Origin: Rhizobacter sp. Root1221
Lineage (GTDB): Bacteria; Pseudomonadota; Gammaproteobacteria; Burkholderiales; Burkholderiaceae_C
Assembly: GCF_001425785.1 (NCBI RefSeq)
Contig: NZ_LMDI01000034.1
Coordinates: forward strand, 30,663 to 94,662
Reading direction: 5' to 3'
Length of the DNA stretch: 64,000 bases
In this document: positions 36,597 to 46,668 of the stretch, one piece after another
Position numbering within the stretch: the first letter of the stretch is position 1
Layout of the letters: the number at the start of each line of letters is the position of its first letter
Position numbers and translations under genes: made by a program
Notes under the pieces: generated by a model
What the model was told of the DNA's origin: nothing
Database searches by the model: none
The model's input: only the letters and a program-made list of their open reading frames with translations

Positions 36597-37542
36597 GCGC
36601 GGCGAGTTGTTCGGGGGTGCCCACGTTTTCCCAGGTGCCGCCGTACACCTCGGCGGTGATGCGGTGCTGGCGCATGCCGTCGAACAGCAGCGGGCCGAGT
36701 GCCGCGCGGGTGCCCGGCACGAGGTGCGCGCACAACGACGCCCGCACGAGCGCGAGGTTCGAGTAGGTCCAGCGGCGGCCATCGGGCCCCGGCCCGTCGG
36801 CCAGGCCGAAGCCGTCGGCACCGAGGCCGAAGTCACCCTTCTCATGGAAGGGCGGGTTGGGCACGAGCCACACGTGGGCGAGCCGGCCGCCGGCGGCAAA
36901 TGCCGCGCCGGTGGGAGCATCGAACCGGAACCCGGGGCAGAAGATGTCGCCCGAGACCACCCAGAACGCGCTGTCCGGCCCGTCGGCAAGCCAAGGCAGC
37001 GCCTTCGCGATGCCACCGGCCGTTTCCAGCGCGTCGCCGTGGTCGCGGCCCTCCATCGAGTAGCGGATGGAAAGCCCGAACCGCGACCCGTCGCCGAGCG
37101 CGGCGGGAATCTGGTCTTCGAGCCACGCGGTGTTGACCACCACCTCGCGCACGCCGTCGCGCGCGAGTGCCTCCAGGTGCCATTCGATCAGCGGCTTGCC
37201 GTGCACCTTCAGCAGCGGCTTCGGGGTGTGGTCGGTCAACGGCCGCATGCGGTTTCCCCGCCCCGCCGCCAGGACAATCGCCCGCAACTGTTGGCCCCCA
37301 CGTCGCTCTCGCTCCTGCCCCCCAAGGGGGAGCCCACGGTCGCCCGGGAGACCCGGGTTCGGCAACTGTTGGCCCCCACGTCGCTCTCGCTCCTGCCCCC
37401 CAGGGGGGAGCCCACGGTCGCCCGGGAGACCCGGGCTCGGCAACTGTTGGCCCCCACGTCGCTCTCGCTCCTGCCCCCCAAGGGGGAGCCCACGGTCGCC
37501 CGGGAGACCCGGGCTCGGTGGTGGCTTGATCGCCTGGGTCAT
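36568..37542 (-). CDS. murU: MurU-like nucleotidyltransferase with repeat-encoded N-terminus
   Basis: 324 residues as read from the ATG at 37542. The last 240 form a sugar-1-phosphate nucleotidyltransferase: AIVLAAGRGNRMRPLTDHTP, KPLIEWHLEALA, VVSGDIF and WENVGTPEQL, best matching N-acetylmuramate-1-phosphate uridylyltransferase of peptidoglycan recycling. Residues about 8-85 are three 26-residue repeats (LPSPGLPGDRG, LGGQERERRGGQQ) encoded by the tandem 78-base DNA repeat at 37285-37518. GAGGAAC lies upstream of the ATG, which overlaps the speD stop by four bases. An alternative is the TTG at 37287, which skips the repeats and gives a normal-length enzyme but has no ribosome site. amgK is not adjacent. 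Confidence 0.82.
   Translation of the reverse strand: MTQAIKPPPSPGLPGDRGLPLGGQERERRGGQQLPSPGLPGDRGLPPGGQERERRGGQQLPNPGLPGDRGLPLGGQERERRGGQQLRAIVLAAGRGNRMRPLTDHTPKPLLKVHGKPLIEWHLEALARDGVREVVVNTAWLEDQIPAALGDGSRFGLSIRYSMEGRDHGDALETAGGIAKALPWLADGPDSAFWVVSGDIFCPGFRFDAPTGAAFAAGGRLAHVWLVPNPPFHEKGDFGLGADGFGLADGPGPDGRRWTYSNLALVRASLCAHLVPGTRAALGPLLFDGMRQHRITAEVYGGTWENVGTPEQLAALNAPRDGSG
37285..37518. repeat. Three tandem 78-bp copies of the dispersed palindromic element inside murU
   Basis: Units start at 37285, 37363 and 37441, each beginning CAACTGTTGGCCCCCACGTC and ending CCGGGAGACCCGGGYTCGG. Units differ by one or two bases (AAGGGG versus AGGGGGG, TTCGG versus CTCGG). The core CCCCAAGGGGGAGCCCACGG matches the elements at 13420 and 46384. 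Because 78 is divisible by three and no stop occurs on the minus strand, all three copies are open in the murU frame. Confidence 0.95.
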
Positions 37543-37904
37543 GGGGCGGTTCCTCGATGCAATGTGTGGCGCTCGACTCGACCTGGGTGCAAATGGGCTT
37601 GCAGGTGGTTCATCAGCGTGTGGGCGCGGGCGGTGTTGTCGGCGCCGAAGTTGCAGACGTAGACATCGAGCGTGACGGCGTTCATCTCGGGCCACGTGTG
37701 CACCGCCACGTGCGACTCGGCGAGCAGCACCACCCCGGTGCCGCCCCCCGCGCCGGGAAAGCGGTGGAACAGCTCGCCCACCGGGGTGAGACCGGCCTCG
37801 CGCACGGCGTCGAGGCACAGCGCGCGCAGCGCATCGACGTTGGTCAGCGCCGCGGTGGAGGGGGCGCAATCGCGGAGGTCGGCGGTCAGGTGCAATCCGT
37901 TCAT
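37539..37904 (-). CDS. speD: S-adenosylmethionine decarboxylase (proenzyme)
   Basis: 121 residues. Small prokaryotic class. The self-cleavage site is LLAESHVAVHTWPE, with Ser64 becoming the pyruvoyl cofactor; His and the Cys in VYVCNFG are conserved catalytic residues. It produces decarboxylated SAM, the aminopropyl donor for spermidine. It could supply the membrane-bound aminopropyltransferase at 30.0-31.6 kb. The ATG is at 37904; the stop overlaps the murU start (ATGA), so the two are coupled. Divergent from tkt across 99 bases. Confidence 0.92.
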   Translation of the reverse strand: MNGLHLTADLRDCAPSTAALTNVDALRALCLDAVREAGLTPVGELFHRFPGAGGGTGVVLLAESHVAVHTWPEMNAVTLDVYVCNFGADNTARAHTLMNHLQAHLHPGRVERHTLHRGTAP

Positions 37905-38003
37905 GTCGACGCGATTATCGGCCCACGCAAACCCTGAAACGGGCGGGTCCCCCGAGGCCGGTAAAATGCCGGGTTTTCCCCCACCGACCCCTGCAGGACC
38001 CGC

Positions 38004-40040
38004 ATGGCCACCACCGCTTCCGTTCAAGACCCTTCCTTGATGGCCAATGCCATCCGCGCCCTGGCGATGGATGCCGTCCAGCAGGCCAACAGCGGCCACC
38101 CCGGCGCCCCCATGGGCATGGCCGACATCGCCGTCGCCCTCTGGGGCCGTCACCTGCGCCACAACCCGGCCAACCCGCACTGGGCCGACCGCGACCGCTT
38201 CGTGCTGTCGAACGGCCACGGCTCCATGCTGGTCTACGCGCTGCTGCACCTCACCGGCTATGACCTGCCGATGAGCGAGCTCCGCAACTTCCGCCAGCTG
38301 CACAGCAAGACCGCCGGCCACCCCGAAGTGGGCATCACCCCCGGCATCGAAACCACCACCGGCCCGCTGGGCCAGGGTGTCACCAACGCCGTCGGTTTCG
38401 CGCTGGCCGAGAAGCTGCTCGCGAACGAATTCAACCGCGATGGCCACACCATCGTGAACCACCACACGTACGTCTTCCTCGGTGACGGTTGCCTGATGGA
38501 AGGCATCAGCCACGAGGCCGCCGCGCTGGCCGGCGCCTGGAAGCTGAACAAGCTGATCGCGCTGTACGACGACAACGGCATCTCGATCGACGGCCAGGTC
38601 ACCCCCTGGTTCATCGACAACACCGCCAAGCGTTTCGAGGCCTACGGCTGGAACGTGATCGACCAGGTCGACGGCCACGACGTCGACGCAGTAGACCGCG
38701 CCATTGCGCAAGCCAGGACGTCGGCTGTGAAGCCCACGCTGATCGTCTGCAAGACGGCCATCGGCAAGGGTTCGCCGAACCGCCAGGGCACCGCCAAGGC
38801 CCACGGCGAGGCACTCGGCCACGAGGAAATCAAGCTGACGCGTGAAGCGCTGGGCTGGGGCCACGAGCCCTTCGTGATCCCCGAAGCGGCCTACGAGCAG
38901 TGGGACGGCCGCCTGTCGGGCCTGCAGGCCGAGACCCAGTGGGTCGATGCCTTCGAAGCCTACGCCAAGGCCCACCCGCAACTCGCCGTCGAGTTCGTGC
39001 GCCGGGTCGAGGGCGAACTGCCGAAGAACTTCGCGCAAGTGGCCGTGGACGCCGCCGTGGCCGCCCACGCGAAAGCCGAGACCGTGGCCAGCCGCAAGGC
39101 CAGCCAGCTCGCGCTCGAATCTTTCACCGCCGCGATGCCCGAACTGCTGGGCGGCAGCGCCGACCTGACGGGTTCGAACCTCACCAACACCAGCAGCACG
39201 CCCGCGCTGCGTTTCGATGCCGACGGCAAGCCCAACGGCGGCCGCCACATCAACTACGGCGTGCGCGAGTTCGGCATGGCCGCGATCATGAACGGCGTGG
39301 CGCTGCACGGCGGCTACATCCCCTACGGCGGCACGTTCCTGACCTTCAGCGACTACAGCCGCAACGCCATCCGCATGGCCGCGCTGATGAAGCAGCGCGT
39401 GATCCACGTGTTCACGCACGACAGCATCGGCCTCGGCGAAGACGGCCCCACGCACCAGTCCATCGAACACGCTGCCTCGTTGCGCCTGATCCCGAACCTC
39501 GACGTGTGGCGTCCGGGTGACACGGCCGAGACGGTCGTGGCCTGGGCCACCGCGCTGCAGACCAAGGACCGTCCGTCCGCACTGCTGTTGTCGCGCCAGA
39601 ACCTGCCCTACGCGCCGAAGTCGGGCCTCGAGGACATCTCGAAGGGTGCCTACGTGCTCGCCGAGCCGAGCGAGGTGGGCCTGAAGAAGAAGGCCCAGGT
39701 CGTGATCATCGCCACCGGTTCCGAAGTTGGCCTCGCGCTGCACGCTCAGCAGTTGCTGGCCGTCAAGGGCATCGCCGCCCGAGTCGTCAGCATGCCCAGC
39801 ACCTCGGTGTTCGACCGCCAGAGCGTTGCGTACAAGTCCAGCGTGCTGCCGAAGGGCCTGCCGCGCGTGGCCGTCGAGATGGGTTCCACCGACGGCTGGT
39901 GGAAGTACGGTGTGTCGGCCGTCGTTGGCATCGACACGTTCGGCGAATCGGCACCTGCCGGCGTGCTGTTCAAGCACTTCGGGTTCACTGCAGAGAACGT
40001 CGTGGACACCGTCCGCGTCGTGCTGGGCAAGACGCGCTGA
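38004..40040 (+). CDS. tkt: Transketolase
   Basis: 678 residues. Thiamine-diphosphate enzyme of the pentose phosphate and Calvin cycles. Visible motifs: [16 protein letters not shown], the ThDP-binding [15 protein letters not shown] segment, [18 protein letters not shown] and [19 protein letters not shown]. Complete. Followed by gap after 57 bases containing a T8 tract, and most likely co-transcribed with it. No Calvin-cycle-specific genes (cbb) are nearby, so this is the central metabolic copy. Confidence 0.97.
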   Translation: MATTASVQDPSLMANAIRALAMDAVQQANSGHPGAPMGMADIAVALWGRHLRHNPANPHWADRDRFVLSNGHGSMLVYALLHLTGYDLPMSELRNFRQLHSKTAGHPEVGITPGIETTTGPLGQGVTNAVGFALAEKLLANEFNRDGHTIVNHHTYVFLGDGCLMEGISHEAAALAGAWKLNKLIALYDDNGISIDGQVTPWFIDNTAKRFEAYGWNVIDQVDGHDVDAVDRAIAQARTSAVKPTLIVCKTAIGKGSPNRQGTAKAHGEALGHEEIKLTREALGWGHEPFVIPEAAYEQWDGRLSGLQAETQWVDAFEAYAKAHPQLAVEFVRRVEGELPKNFAQVAVDAAVAAHAKAETVASRKASQLALESFTAAMPELLGGSADLTGSNLTNTSSTPALRFDADGKPNGGRHINYGVREFGMAAIMNGVALHGGYIPYGGTFLTFSDYSRNAIRMAALMKQRVIHVFTHDSIGLGEDGPTHQSIEHAASLRLIPNLDVWRPGDTAETVVAWATALQTKDRPSALLLSRQNLPYAPKSGLEDISKGAYVLAEPSEVGLKKKAQVVIIATGSEVGLALHAQQLLAVKGIAARVVSMPSTSVFDRQSVAYKSSVLPKGLPRVAVEMGSTDGWWKYGVSAVVGIDTFGESAPAGVLFKHFGFTAENVVDTVRVVLGKTR

Positions 40041-41096
<1,056 letters not shown>

Positions 41097-41102
41097 ATGT
41101 TT

Positions 41103-41162
41103 GTCACCCCGGCGTAAGCCGGGGCCCACTGGGGCCATGGGTCCCGGCTTACGCCGGGATGA
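41103..41162. repeat. REP-type palindrome after gap
   Basis: GTCACCCCGGCGTAAGCCGG at the left and CCCGGCTTACGCCGGGATGA at the right form a near-perfect 60-base palindrome with a GGGCCATGGG centre. Same family as 29938-30000 and the half unit at 13634. Between the convergent gap and SPOR-domain genes it may serve as a bidirectional transcript end. Confidence 0.88.
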
Positions 41163-41174
41163 CTGGATGTGGCG

Positions 41175-41831
41175 TCAGCGCGTGCAGGCCGCGAAGCTCT
41201 TGCCCGCCAGCCCGGGGGTTTGCAGCGCTGCCAGCTGGGCTTGCTGCACCGGGGTCACGTCGGCCACCTGCAGCGTGTGGGCCACCTGCGCCGCGGCGTA
41301 CTGGGCCACGCGGGCGGTGCGCGCGCCCTTGGCGGTGAGGTCGGCCACGGCGCGTTCGGCCGCGTTGCGGTTGTCGAAGCGGCCGAGCGACAGGCCATCG
41401 CCCAGTTCGGGCACCTGGCGGATGTCCTCGAACGCGATCTTCATGCGCTTGAGTTCGTCCGCCTTCTTCACGCGCGCGTCGCGGTCGGCGAACGGGCCCA
41501 TGAACACGATCCAGACCGCCGGGGTCTCGCGCTTCACGTTGTCGAGGCGGTTCTGCGGCAGCGCGGCCAGCACCGCGGCTTCGGCCGGCGCGAGCTGCGC
41601 CGGGGAGAAGGGGCCCACTTCCATGCACACGCCGTCAGGGGCCGCGGCCGCAACCCGCGTGCTCGGGGTGGTCACCACCCGCACCCGCTGCGGTTCCACC
41701 TGCAGCGCCAGGCGCCCGGGTTCACGGTCGCCCTGGGCGCGCACGCCCACGAACTGGTCGAGCCAGCCGTGGCTCCAGCTGTAGAACGCCACGTTGGCAA
41801 GCAGCAGCAGCCCCACCAGCAGCCTCAGCAT
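41175..41831 (-). CDS. SPOR-domain membrane protein
   Basis: 218 residues. One N-terminal membrane helix (about 3-20), a periplasmic linker, then a SPOR-type domain (VCMEVGPFSPAQLAPAEAAV, WIVFMGPFADRDARVKKADE, SLGRFDNRNAAERAVADL). SPOR domains bind denuded glycan strands of septal peptidoglycan. It overlaps the end of birA by 7 bases, so they are co-transcribed. Named only at domain level. Confidence 0.82.
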   Translation of the reverse strand: MLRLLVGLLLLANVAFYSWSHGWLDQFVGVRAQGDREPGRLALQVEPQRVRVVTTPSTRVAAAAPDGVCMEVGPFSPAQLAPAEAAVLAALPQNRLDNVKRETPAVWIVFMGPFADRDARVKKADELKRMKIAFEDIRQVPELGDGLSLGRFDNRNAAERAVADLTAKGARTARVAQYAAAQVAHTLQVADVTPVQQAQLAALQTPGLAGKSFAACTR

Positions 41832-42727
41832 GGCGTTTCCTCCGCCGGGCCCTGGAGCCGCACGCTGACCTCGCCGCTGCTGACGCTGCGCACGGTGCCG
41901 TCGGGCACCCGCACGCGCAGTGCGCCGTCGGGGCCCACGCCATCGGCCACCCCGTGGGGCAAGTCGGCGAGGGTGGTGGTGACGGCCTGGCCGCGCAGCA
42001 GGTCGCGGGCGGCAAAGCGGTCGGCAAACGGGGCGAAGCCGTCGCGCTGGAAGTCGAGCAGGGCCTGCACCAGGGGGCGCGCCACGACACCGAGCGCGGC
42101 CGGGGCCGACAGGCCGGCCTCGATTTCCTGCAGGCAGCCGTAGCCGTGGGTCAGGCCGGACGGGGCGCCCGCCGGCTGTGGCAACACGTTGAGGCCCACG
42201 CCCACGACGGCCAGGCGCTGGTCGCCCACGGCGACCGATTCGATCAGGATGCCCCCGAGCTTGCGGCCCGCGCCCGTGCCGTCGAGGAGCCACAGGTCGT
42301 TGGGCCACTTGAGCCCGATGCGCGGAGCGGTGCGGCCTGCGTCGAGTGCGTCGGCGAGCGCCACGCCCACGGCGAGCGACAGGCCCGACCAGTCGGCCGC
42401 GGCGAGCGGCAGCGACAGTGAAAACGTCAGCGAGGCCCCGCGGTCGGACGCCCAGGAACGGCCCAGGCGGCCGCGGCCGCCGGTCTGGTGTTCGGCCACC
42501 AGCAGGCACGGCAGCACGTCGGCCGCGCGGTGCCCGAAGGCCGCGCTTTCGCGGCTGCGGCGCACCAGCGCCAGGTCGGTGCCACCTTCGTCAGCGGCGG
42601 GCGCCCGCGCCCGATCGAGCAGCGTCGTGTTGGTGGAAACGGCCTCCGCGACCACCTCGATGCTCAGCCCGGGCAACAGGGGTTCGAGGTCTTCCCAGAG
42701 GGACTCGGCGTTCCACAGCAGTGTCAT
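41825..42727 (-). CDS. birA: Biotin-[acetyl-CoA carboxylase] ligase
   Basis: 300 residues. Class I biotin protein ligase without the N-terminal helix-turn-helix, so it is not a repressor. Catalytic segments: VSTNTTLLDRA, EHQTGGRGRLGRSWASDRGA (biotinyl-AMP loop), LKWPNDLWL and KLGGILIES, with an SH3-like C-terminal domain. The ATG at 42727 gives MTLLWNAESLW. The spacer from the upstream SET gene is 4 bases. Confidence 0.92.
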   Translation of the reverse strand: MTLLWNAESLWEDLEPLLPGLSIEVVAEAVSTNTTLLDRARAPAADEGGTDLALVRRSRESAAFGHRAADVLPCLLVAEHQTGGRGRLGRSWASDRGASLTFSLSLPLAAADWSGLSLAVGVALADALDAGRTAPRIGLKWPNDLWLLDGTGAGRKLGGILIESVAVGDQRLAVVGVGLNVLPQPAGAPSGLTHGYGCLQEIEAGLSAPAALGVVARPLVQALLDFQRDGFAPFADRFAARDLLRGQAVTTTLADLPHGVADGVGPDGALRVRVPDGTVRSVSSGEVSVRLQGPAEETPC

Positions 42728-42731
42728 GGGA

Positions 42732-43235
42732 TCAGCGCTTCGGGGCGAGCATGGTGCCACGGCAGCCCGTGGTGCCGCAGCGGCACTCGAATTCCTTCTT
42801 CAGCTTTTTCGTGTAACGCTGGTCGATCACGAGGCCGTAGTCGTAGAACAGTTCCTCGCCCGGCAGCACCGGGCGCAGCGCCTTGATGAACACCCGGCCC
42901 TCGACTTCGTCGGCCTCGCAATTGGGCTCGCAGGCGTGGTTGATCCAGCGCGCGGCATTGCCGTCGACGTTGCCGTCGATCACATGTTCCTCGTCGACGT
43001 GGAAATAAAAGGTATGGTTCGGCTGGCTCGGGTCGTGCGGGTGGCGCCGCAACGCCTCGGGCCAGGTGATGACCTCGCCCTTGTATTCGATGACCACGTC
43101 GCCGGGAGGAATCTCGGCGACGGCAAAGACCCCCTTGCCATGGACCCCCGAGCGGCGGACCTGGATTCGCCGGCCATTGGTGGGGGCGGAGGGGCGGGAT
43201 TTGGGGGGCTTCGCGGCGCGGGCTTGCGTCATCAT
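42732..43235 (-). CDS. SET-domain protein lysine methyltransferase
   Basis: 167 residues. SET domain at about 22-135 with SGVHGKGVFAVAEIPPGDVV, the pseudoknot GNAARWINHACEPNCEA, and EELFYDYG. Then a post-SET zinc cluster CRCGTTGCRG. All SAM- and lysine-binding motifs are intact, so it should be an active protein lysine methyltransferase; the bacterial substrate is unknown. Several in-frame ATGs exist (43250, 43235, 43232). 43235 is given provisionally. Four bases upstream of birA. Confidence 0.88.
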   Translation of the reverse strand: MMTQARAAKPPKSRPSAPTNGRRIQVRRSGVHGKGVFAVAEIPPGDVVIEYKGEVITWPEALRRHPHDPSQPNHTFYFHVDEEHVIDGNVDGNAARWINHACEPNCEADEVEGRVFIKALRPVLPGEELFYDYGLVIDQRYTKKLKKEFECRCGTTGCRGTMLAPKR

Positions 43236-43291
43236 CGTCTTTGGGTACATTGAAATCGTAGGTGCGCGTGGGTGTGTGCGCGTACCTGCGG

Positions 43292-43313
43292 GCGCGTGCG
43301 TATATACACGCGC
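43292..43313. repeat. 22-bp alternating purine-pyrimidine tract with inverted repeat
   Basis: GCGCGTGCGTATATACACGC then GC: strict purine-pyrimidine alternation for 22 bases, with GCGCGTG (43292-43298) complementary to CACGCGC (43307-43313) around CGTATATA. It lies in the divergent SET/topB intergenic gap, next to another GCGCGTGGGTGTGTGCGCGT patch at 43264-43283. Z-DNA-prone or an operator dyad. Confidence 0.6.
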
Positions 43314-43371
43314 TGAAGCCGGATTGTAGAGAAGCACTCGCGACAGCGACGTTTGGACAGCAGAAAGAGCC

Positions 43372-45960
43372 ATGAGCAAGACCCTCATCATTGCCGAGAA
43401 GCCCTCCGTGGCGCAGGACATCGTGCGCGCGTTGACCCCCGTTGCCGGCAAGTTCGAGAAGCACGACGAGTACTTCGAAGGCGAGCACCATCTCGTCACG
43501 TCGGCCGTCGGCCACCTGCTCGAGATCAAGGCGCCGGAAGAATACGACGTCAAGCGGGGCAAATGGAGCTTCGCCAACCTGCCGGTGATTCCGCCGCATT
43601 TCGAGCTCAACCCCATCGACAAGAGCAAGGGGCGGCTGAACGCCATCGTCAAGCTCGTCAAGCGCAAGGACGTCAGCGAAATCATCAACGCCTGTGACGC
43701 GGGCCGCGAAGGGGAACTGATCTTCCGCCTGATCCAGCAGCACAGCAAGAGCAAGCACCCGGTCAAGCGCCTGTGGTTGCAGAGCATGACGCCGGCGGCC
43801 ATCCGCGAAGGGTTCGAGAACCTGCGCACCGACCAGCAGATGCTGCCGCTCGCCGATGCCGCCCGCTGCCGCTCCGAGGCCGACTGGCTCGTGGGCATCA
43901 ACGGCACCCGCGCCATGACGGCGTTCAACTCGCGCGACGGCGGCTTTTTCCTGACCACCGTGGGCCGTGTGCAGACGCCCACGTTGTCCATCGTGGTCGA
44001 GCGGGAAGAAAAGATCCGCCGCCACGTGTCGCGTGACTACTGGGAAATCAAGGCCACGTTCGCCGCCCAGGCCGGCGAGTACGACGGCAAGTGGTTCGAC
44101 CCCAAGTGGAAGAAGAACCCCGACGATCCCGAGCTGCGCGCTGACCGGCTGTGGAACGAAGCCGATGCCAAGGCCATCGCCGACGCGGCCCGCGGCCAGC
44201 CGGCCTCGGTCACCGAGGAATCGAAACCCAGCACGCAAAGCGCTCCGCAGCTGTACGACCTGACGAGCCTGCAGCGCGAGGCCAACTCGCGCTTCGGCTT
44301 CTCGGCCAAGACCACGCTGTCGCTTGCCCAGGCGCTGTACGAGAAGCACAAGGTGCTGACGTACCCCCGGACCGACAGCAAGGCCCTGCCGGAAGACTAC
44401 GTGCCGGTGGTGAAGCAGACCATGGAGATGCTCGCCACCGAAGACCTGCCGGGCCCGCTGCAGGCGCTGTCTGCGCACGCGCGCAAGGCGGTCAAGGAGG
44501 GCTACGTGAAGCCCAACAAGCGCATCTTCGACAACGCGAAGGTGTCGGACCACTTTGCCATCATTCCCACGCTGCAGGCCCCGAAGAGCCTCACCGAGAT
44601 CGAGGCCAAGCTGTACGACATGGTCGTCAAGCGCTTCCTGGCGGTGTTCTACCCGTCGGCCGAGTTCCTGGTCACCACGCGCATCAGCACGGTGGCCGTC
44701 GCGGGCAAGCAGCACAACTTCCAGACCAACGGCAAGGTGATGGTCAAGCCGGGCTGGCTCGCGGTGTACGGCCGCGAGGTGCAGGAAGACGATGCCAACC
44801 TGGTGGCGGTGGCGGACGGCGAGATGGTGCGTGCCGAAAGCGTGGACCTCAACGCCCAGAAGACCAAGCCGCCCGCGCGCTACTCGGAAGCCACGCTGCT
44901 GAGCGCCATGGAAGGGGCCGGCAAGCTCATCGACGACGACGAACTGCGCGAGGCCATGCAGGAGAAGGGCCTCGGCACGCCAGCCACGCGTGCGGCCATC
45001 ATCGAAGGGCTGATCCTCGAGAAGTACATGATCCGCGACGGCCGCGAACTGGTGCCCACCGCGAAGGCCTTCCAGCTGACCACGCTGCTGCGCGGCCTCG
45101 GTGTGGAAGACCTCACCAAGCCCGAGCTCACCGGCAACTGGGAGCACCAGCTGTCGGAGATGGAGAAGGGGCGCCTGAGCCGCGAGCGGTTCATGGCCGA
45201 GATCGCGGCCATGACCGAGCGCATCGTGGCGAAGGCCAAGGAATACGACCGCGACACCATCCCGGGGGACTACGCCACGCTGAAGACCCCGTGCCCCAAC
45301 TGCGGCGGCGTGGTCAAGGAAAACTACCGCCGCTTCACCTGCACCGGCACCGATGGCGCGGGCGAAGGCTGCGGTTTCTCGATCGGCAAGATCCCGGGCG
45401 GGCGCAGCTTCGAGCTGGCCGAGGTGGAGCAGTTCCTCGCGAACAAGCGCATCGGTCCGCTGGAGGGGTTCCGCTCCAAGGCCGGGTGGCCGTTCACGGC
45501 CGAACTGAAGCTCACGTTCGACGACGAGATCAAGAACTGGAAGCTCGAGTTCGACTTCGGCGAAGACGCGAAGAAGGACGGCGAGTCGGGCGAGCCGGTC
45601 GACTTCTCCGACCAGGAGTCGCTCGGGCCCTGCCCCAAGTGCCAGGGCCGTGTGTTCGAACACGGGGCCAACTACGTGTGCGAGCACAGCGTGGGTGCGC
45701 ACGTCACTTGCGACTTCAAGACCGGCAAGATCATCCTGCAGCAGCCGGTCATCCGCGAGCAGATGACCAAGCTGCTCGACACCGGCAAGACCGAGCTGCT
45801 CGAGAACTTCGTGTCGAACAAGACGCGCCGCAAGTTCAAGGCGTTCCTCGCGTTCGACAAGAAGGAGGGCAAGGTGAGCTTCGAGTTCCAGCCGCGTGCC
45901 GCGAAAGCGCCGCCGGCCAAGAAGACCGCGGCCAAGACGGCTGCGAAGAAAGCGGCCTGA
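43372..45960 (+). CDS. topB: DNA topoisomerase III
   Basis: 862 residues. Type IA topoisomerase. TOPRIM start KTLIIAEKPSVAQDIVRAL with INACDAGREGELIFRL, catalytic Tyr331 in VLTYPRTDSK, and KGLGTPATRAAIIE. The C-terminus has two Cys4-type zinc-ribbon-like modules (CPNCGGVVKENYRRFTC and CPKCQGRVFEHGANYVC) and a Lys/Ala-rich tail (AKKTAAKTAAKKAA). It decatenates DNA. The long C-terminal zinc part exceeds E. coli TopB but is common in Burkholderiales. Confidence 0.95.
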   Translation: MSKTLIIAEKPSVAQDIVRALTPVAGKFEKHDEYFEGEHHLVTSAVGHLLEIKAPEEYDVKRGKWSFANLPVIPPHFELNPIDKSKGRLNAIVKLVKRKDVSEIINACDAGREGELIFRLIQQHSKSKHPVKRLWLQSMTPAAIREGFENLRTDQQMLPLADAARCRSEADWLVGINGTRAMTAFNSRDGGFFLTTVGRVQTPTLSIVVEREEKIRRHVSRDYWEIKATFAAQAGEYDGKWFDPKWKKNPDDPELRADRLWNEADAKAIADAARGQPASVTEESKPSTQSAPQLYDLTSLQREANSRFGFSAKTTLSLAQALYEKHKVLTYPRTDSKALPEDYVPVVKQTMEMLATEDLPGPLQALSAHARKAVKEGYVKPNKRIFDNAKVSDHFAIIPTLQAPKSLTEIEAKLYDMVVKRFLAVFYPSAEFLVTTRISTVAVAGKQHNFQTNGKVMVKPGWLAVYGREVQEDDANLVAVADGEMVRAESVDLNAQKTKPPARYSEATLLSAMEGAGKLIDDDELREAMQEKGLGTPATRAAIIEGLILEKYMIRDGRELVPTAKAFQLTTLLRGLGVEDLTKPELTGNWEHQLSEMEKGRLSRERFMAEIAAMTERIVAKAKEYDRDTIPGDYATLKTPCPNCGGVVKENYRRFTCTGTDGAGEGCGFSIGKIPGGRSFELAEVEQFLANKRIGPLEGFRSKAGWPFTAELKLTFDDEIKNWKLEFDFGEDAKKDGESGEPVDFSDQESLGPCPKCQGRVFEHGANYVCEHSVGAHVTCDFKTGKIILQQPVIREQMTKLLDTGKTELLENFVSNKTRRKFKAFLAFDKKEGKVSFEFQPRAAKAPPAKKTAAKTAAKKAA

Positions 45961-46008
45961 GGGAGGCCGACTCATTCCAACGTTGTTGCTGATCGAAAGA
46001 AGAAGACC

Positions 46009-46383
46009 ATGAAACTGCTGATGACGTGCGTGGCACCGCTGCTGCTGGTGCTGGGGGGGTGTGTGAGCGTGCAGATGCCGGCGGCCATTGCCGAGGCCCA
46101 GAAGGCTGCGGAGGCCGCCAAGGAATCGAAGGAAGCCAAGGACCTGATCCAGGCCGCGCGCAGCGCCGCCCCCGGCGGCAAGGACAAGCCCGTCATCGCC
46201 CACTCGTACATCGGCAAGGACAACCAGACCCTCGCCGACATCAAGCAGTCGTGCGTGATCGAGGCTACGCAGAAGTTCGCCCAGATCGTCGGCACCGACG
46301 TGCGGTCGGTGGTGATCGAGAACGAGGTGGTGACGGCCAAGGGCAAGGTCGTGGCGAACTGCAAGCTCGTGCTCCAGGAATAG
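46009..46383 (+). CDS. Small lipoprotein of unknown function
   Basis: 124 residues. Lipobox LGGC at about residue 18, then an Ala/Lys-rich helical region (IAEAQKAAEAAKESKEAKD), then a compact C-terminal part with two Cys (KQSCVIEATQKF and VVANCKLVLQE) that could form a disulfide. I do not recognise a family. It starts 48 bases after topB and is followed immediately by a copy of the palindromic element. Confidence 0.72.
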   Translation: MKLLMTCVAPLLLVLGGCVSVQMPAAIAEAQKAAEAAKESKEAKDLIQAARSAAPGGKDKPVIAHSYIGKDNQTLADIKQSCVIEATQKFAQIVGTDVRSVVIENEVVTAKGKVVANCKLVLQE

Positions 46384-46530
46384 GTGGGCCCCCCACGTCG
46401 CTTCGCTCCTGCCCCCCCGAGGGGGGCGCCCGCGGTCGCCCGGGGGACCCGGGCTCGGCGGTAGCTTGATCTGCGGCGTCGCTTCGCTCGCCTTCCTGGC
46501 GTTCTCGCTTCGGGGCTTTGCTCGCTTGCC
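46384..46530. repeat. Dispersed palindromic element, copy after the lipoprotein gene
   Basis: Contains CCCCCCGAGGGGGGCGCCCG, CGGTCGCCCGGGGGACCCGG, GCTCGGCGGTAGCTTGATCT and TCGCTTCGCTCGCCTTCCTG, in the same order as 13420-13561. As after corA, it begins directly at a stop codon. Confidence 0.85.
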
Positions 46531-46564
46531 TCTTGACTCGCTTTTGTCGTTGCGCTGGCTTTCC

Positions 46565-46626
46565 TTCGCGCGGATGCATTGACCTTCGGGTCTCGTCCGA
46601 TCCCGCCTCCGGCCTCGGCTTAGGCT
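46565..46626 (+). promoter_or_regulatory. PIP-box-like hrp promoter upstream of the orphan large gene
   Basis: TTCGC at 46565-46569, 15 bases, TTCGG at 46585-46589, then 31 bases to TAGGCT at 46621-46626. This fits the plant-inducible-promoter form TTCGB-N15-TTCGB-N30-32-YANNNT used by HrpX/HrpB-type activators for type III secretion genes. The start codon follows 42 bases later. The area is GC-rich with frequent TTCG, so chance is a real alternative. Confidence 0.45.
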
Positions 46627-46668
46627 TGCGGCCAACGCAAAGTAGGCGCGGGTGCCCGCGTCCCGCCA

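Noticed and set aside
37285-37518. CRISPR-like array
   Set aside because: The three units are contiguous 78-bp copies without unique spacers; they belong to the dispersed palindromic element.
42724-46635. A 1303-codon open frame antisense to topB
   Set aside because: Composition is dominated by His/Arg/Leu/Gly typical of antisense frames in high-GC DNA; it opposes a certain topB gene and has no recognisable domain of its own apart from the SET segment, which is read in another frame.
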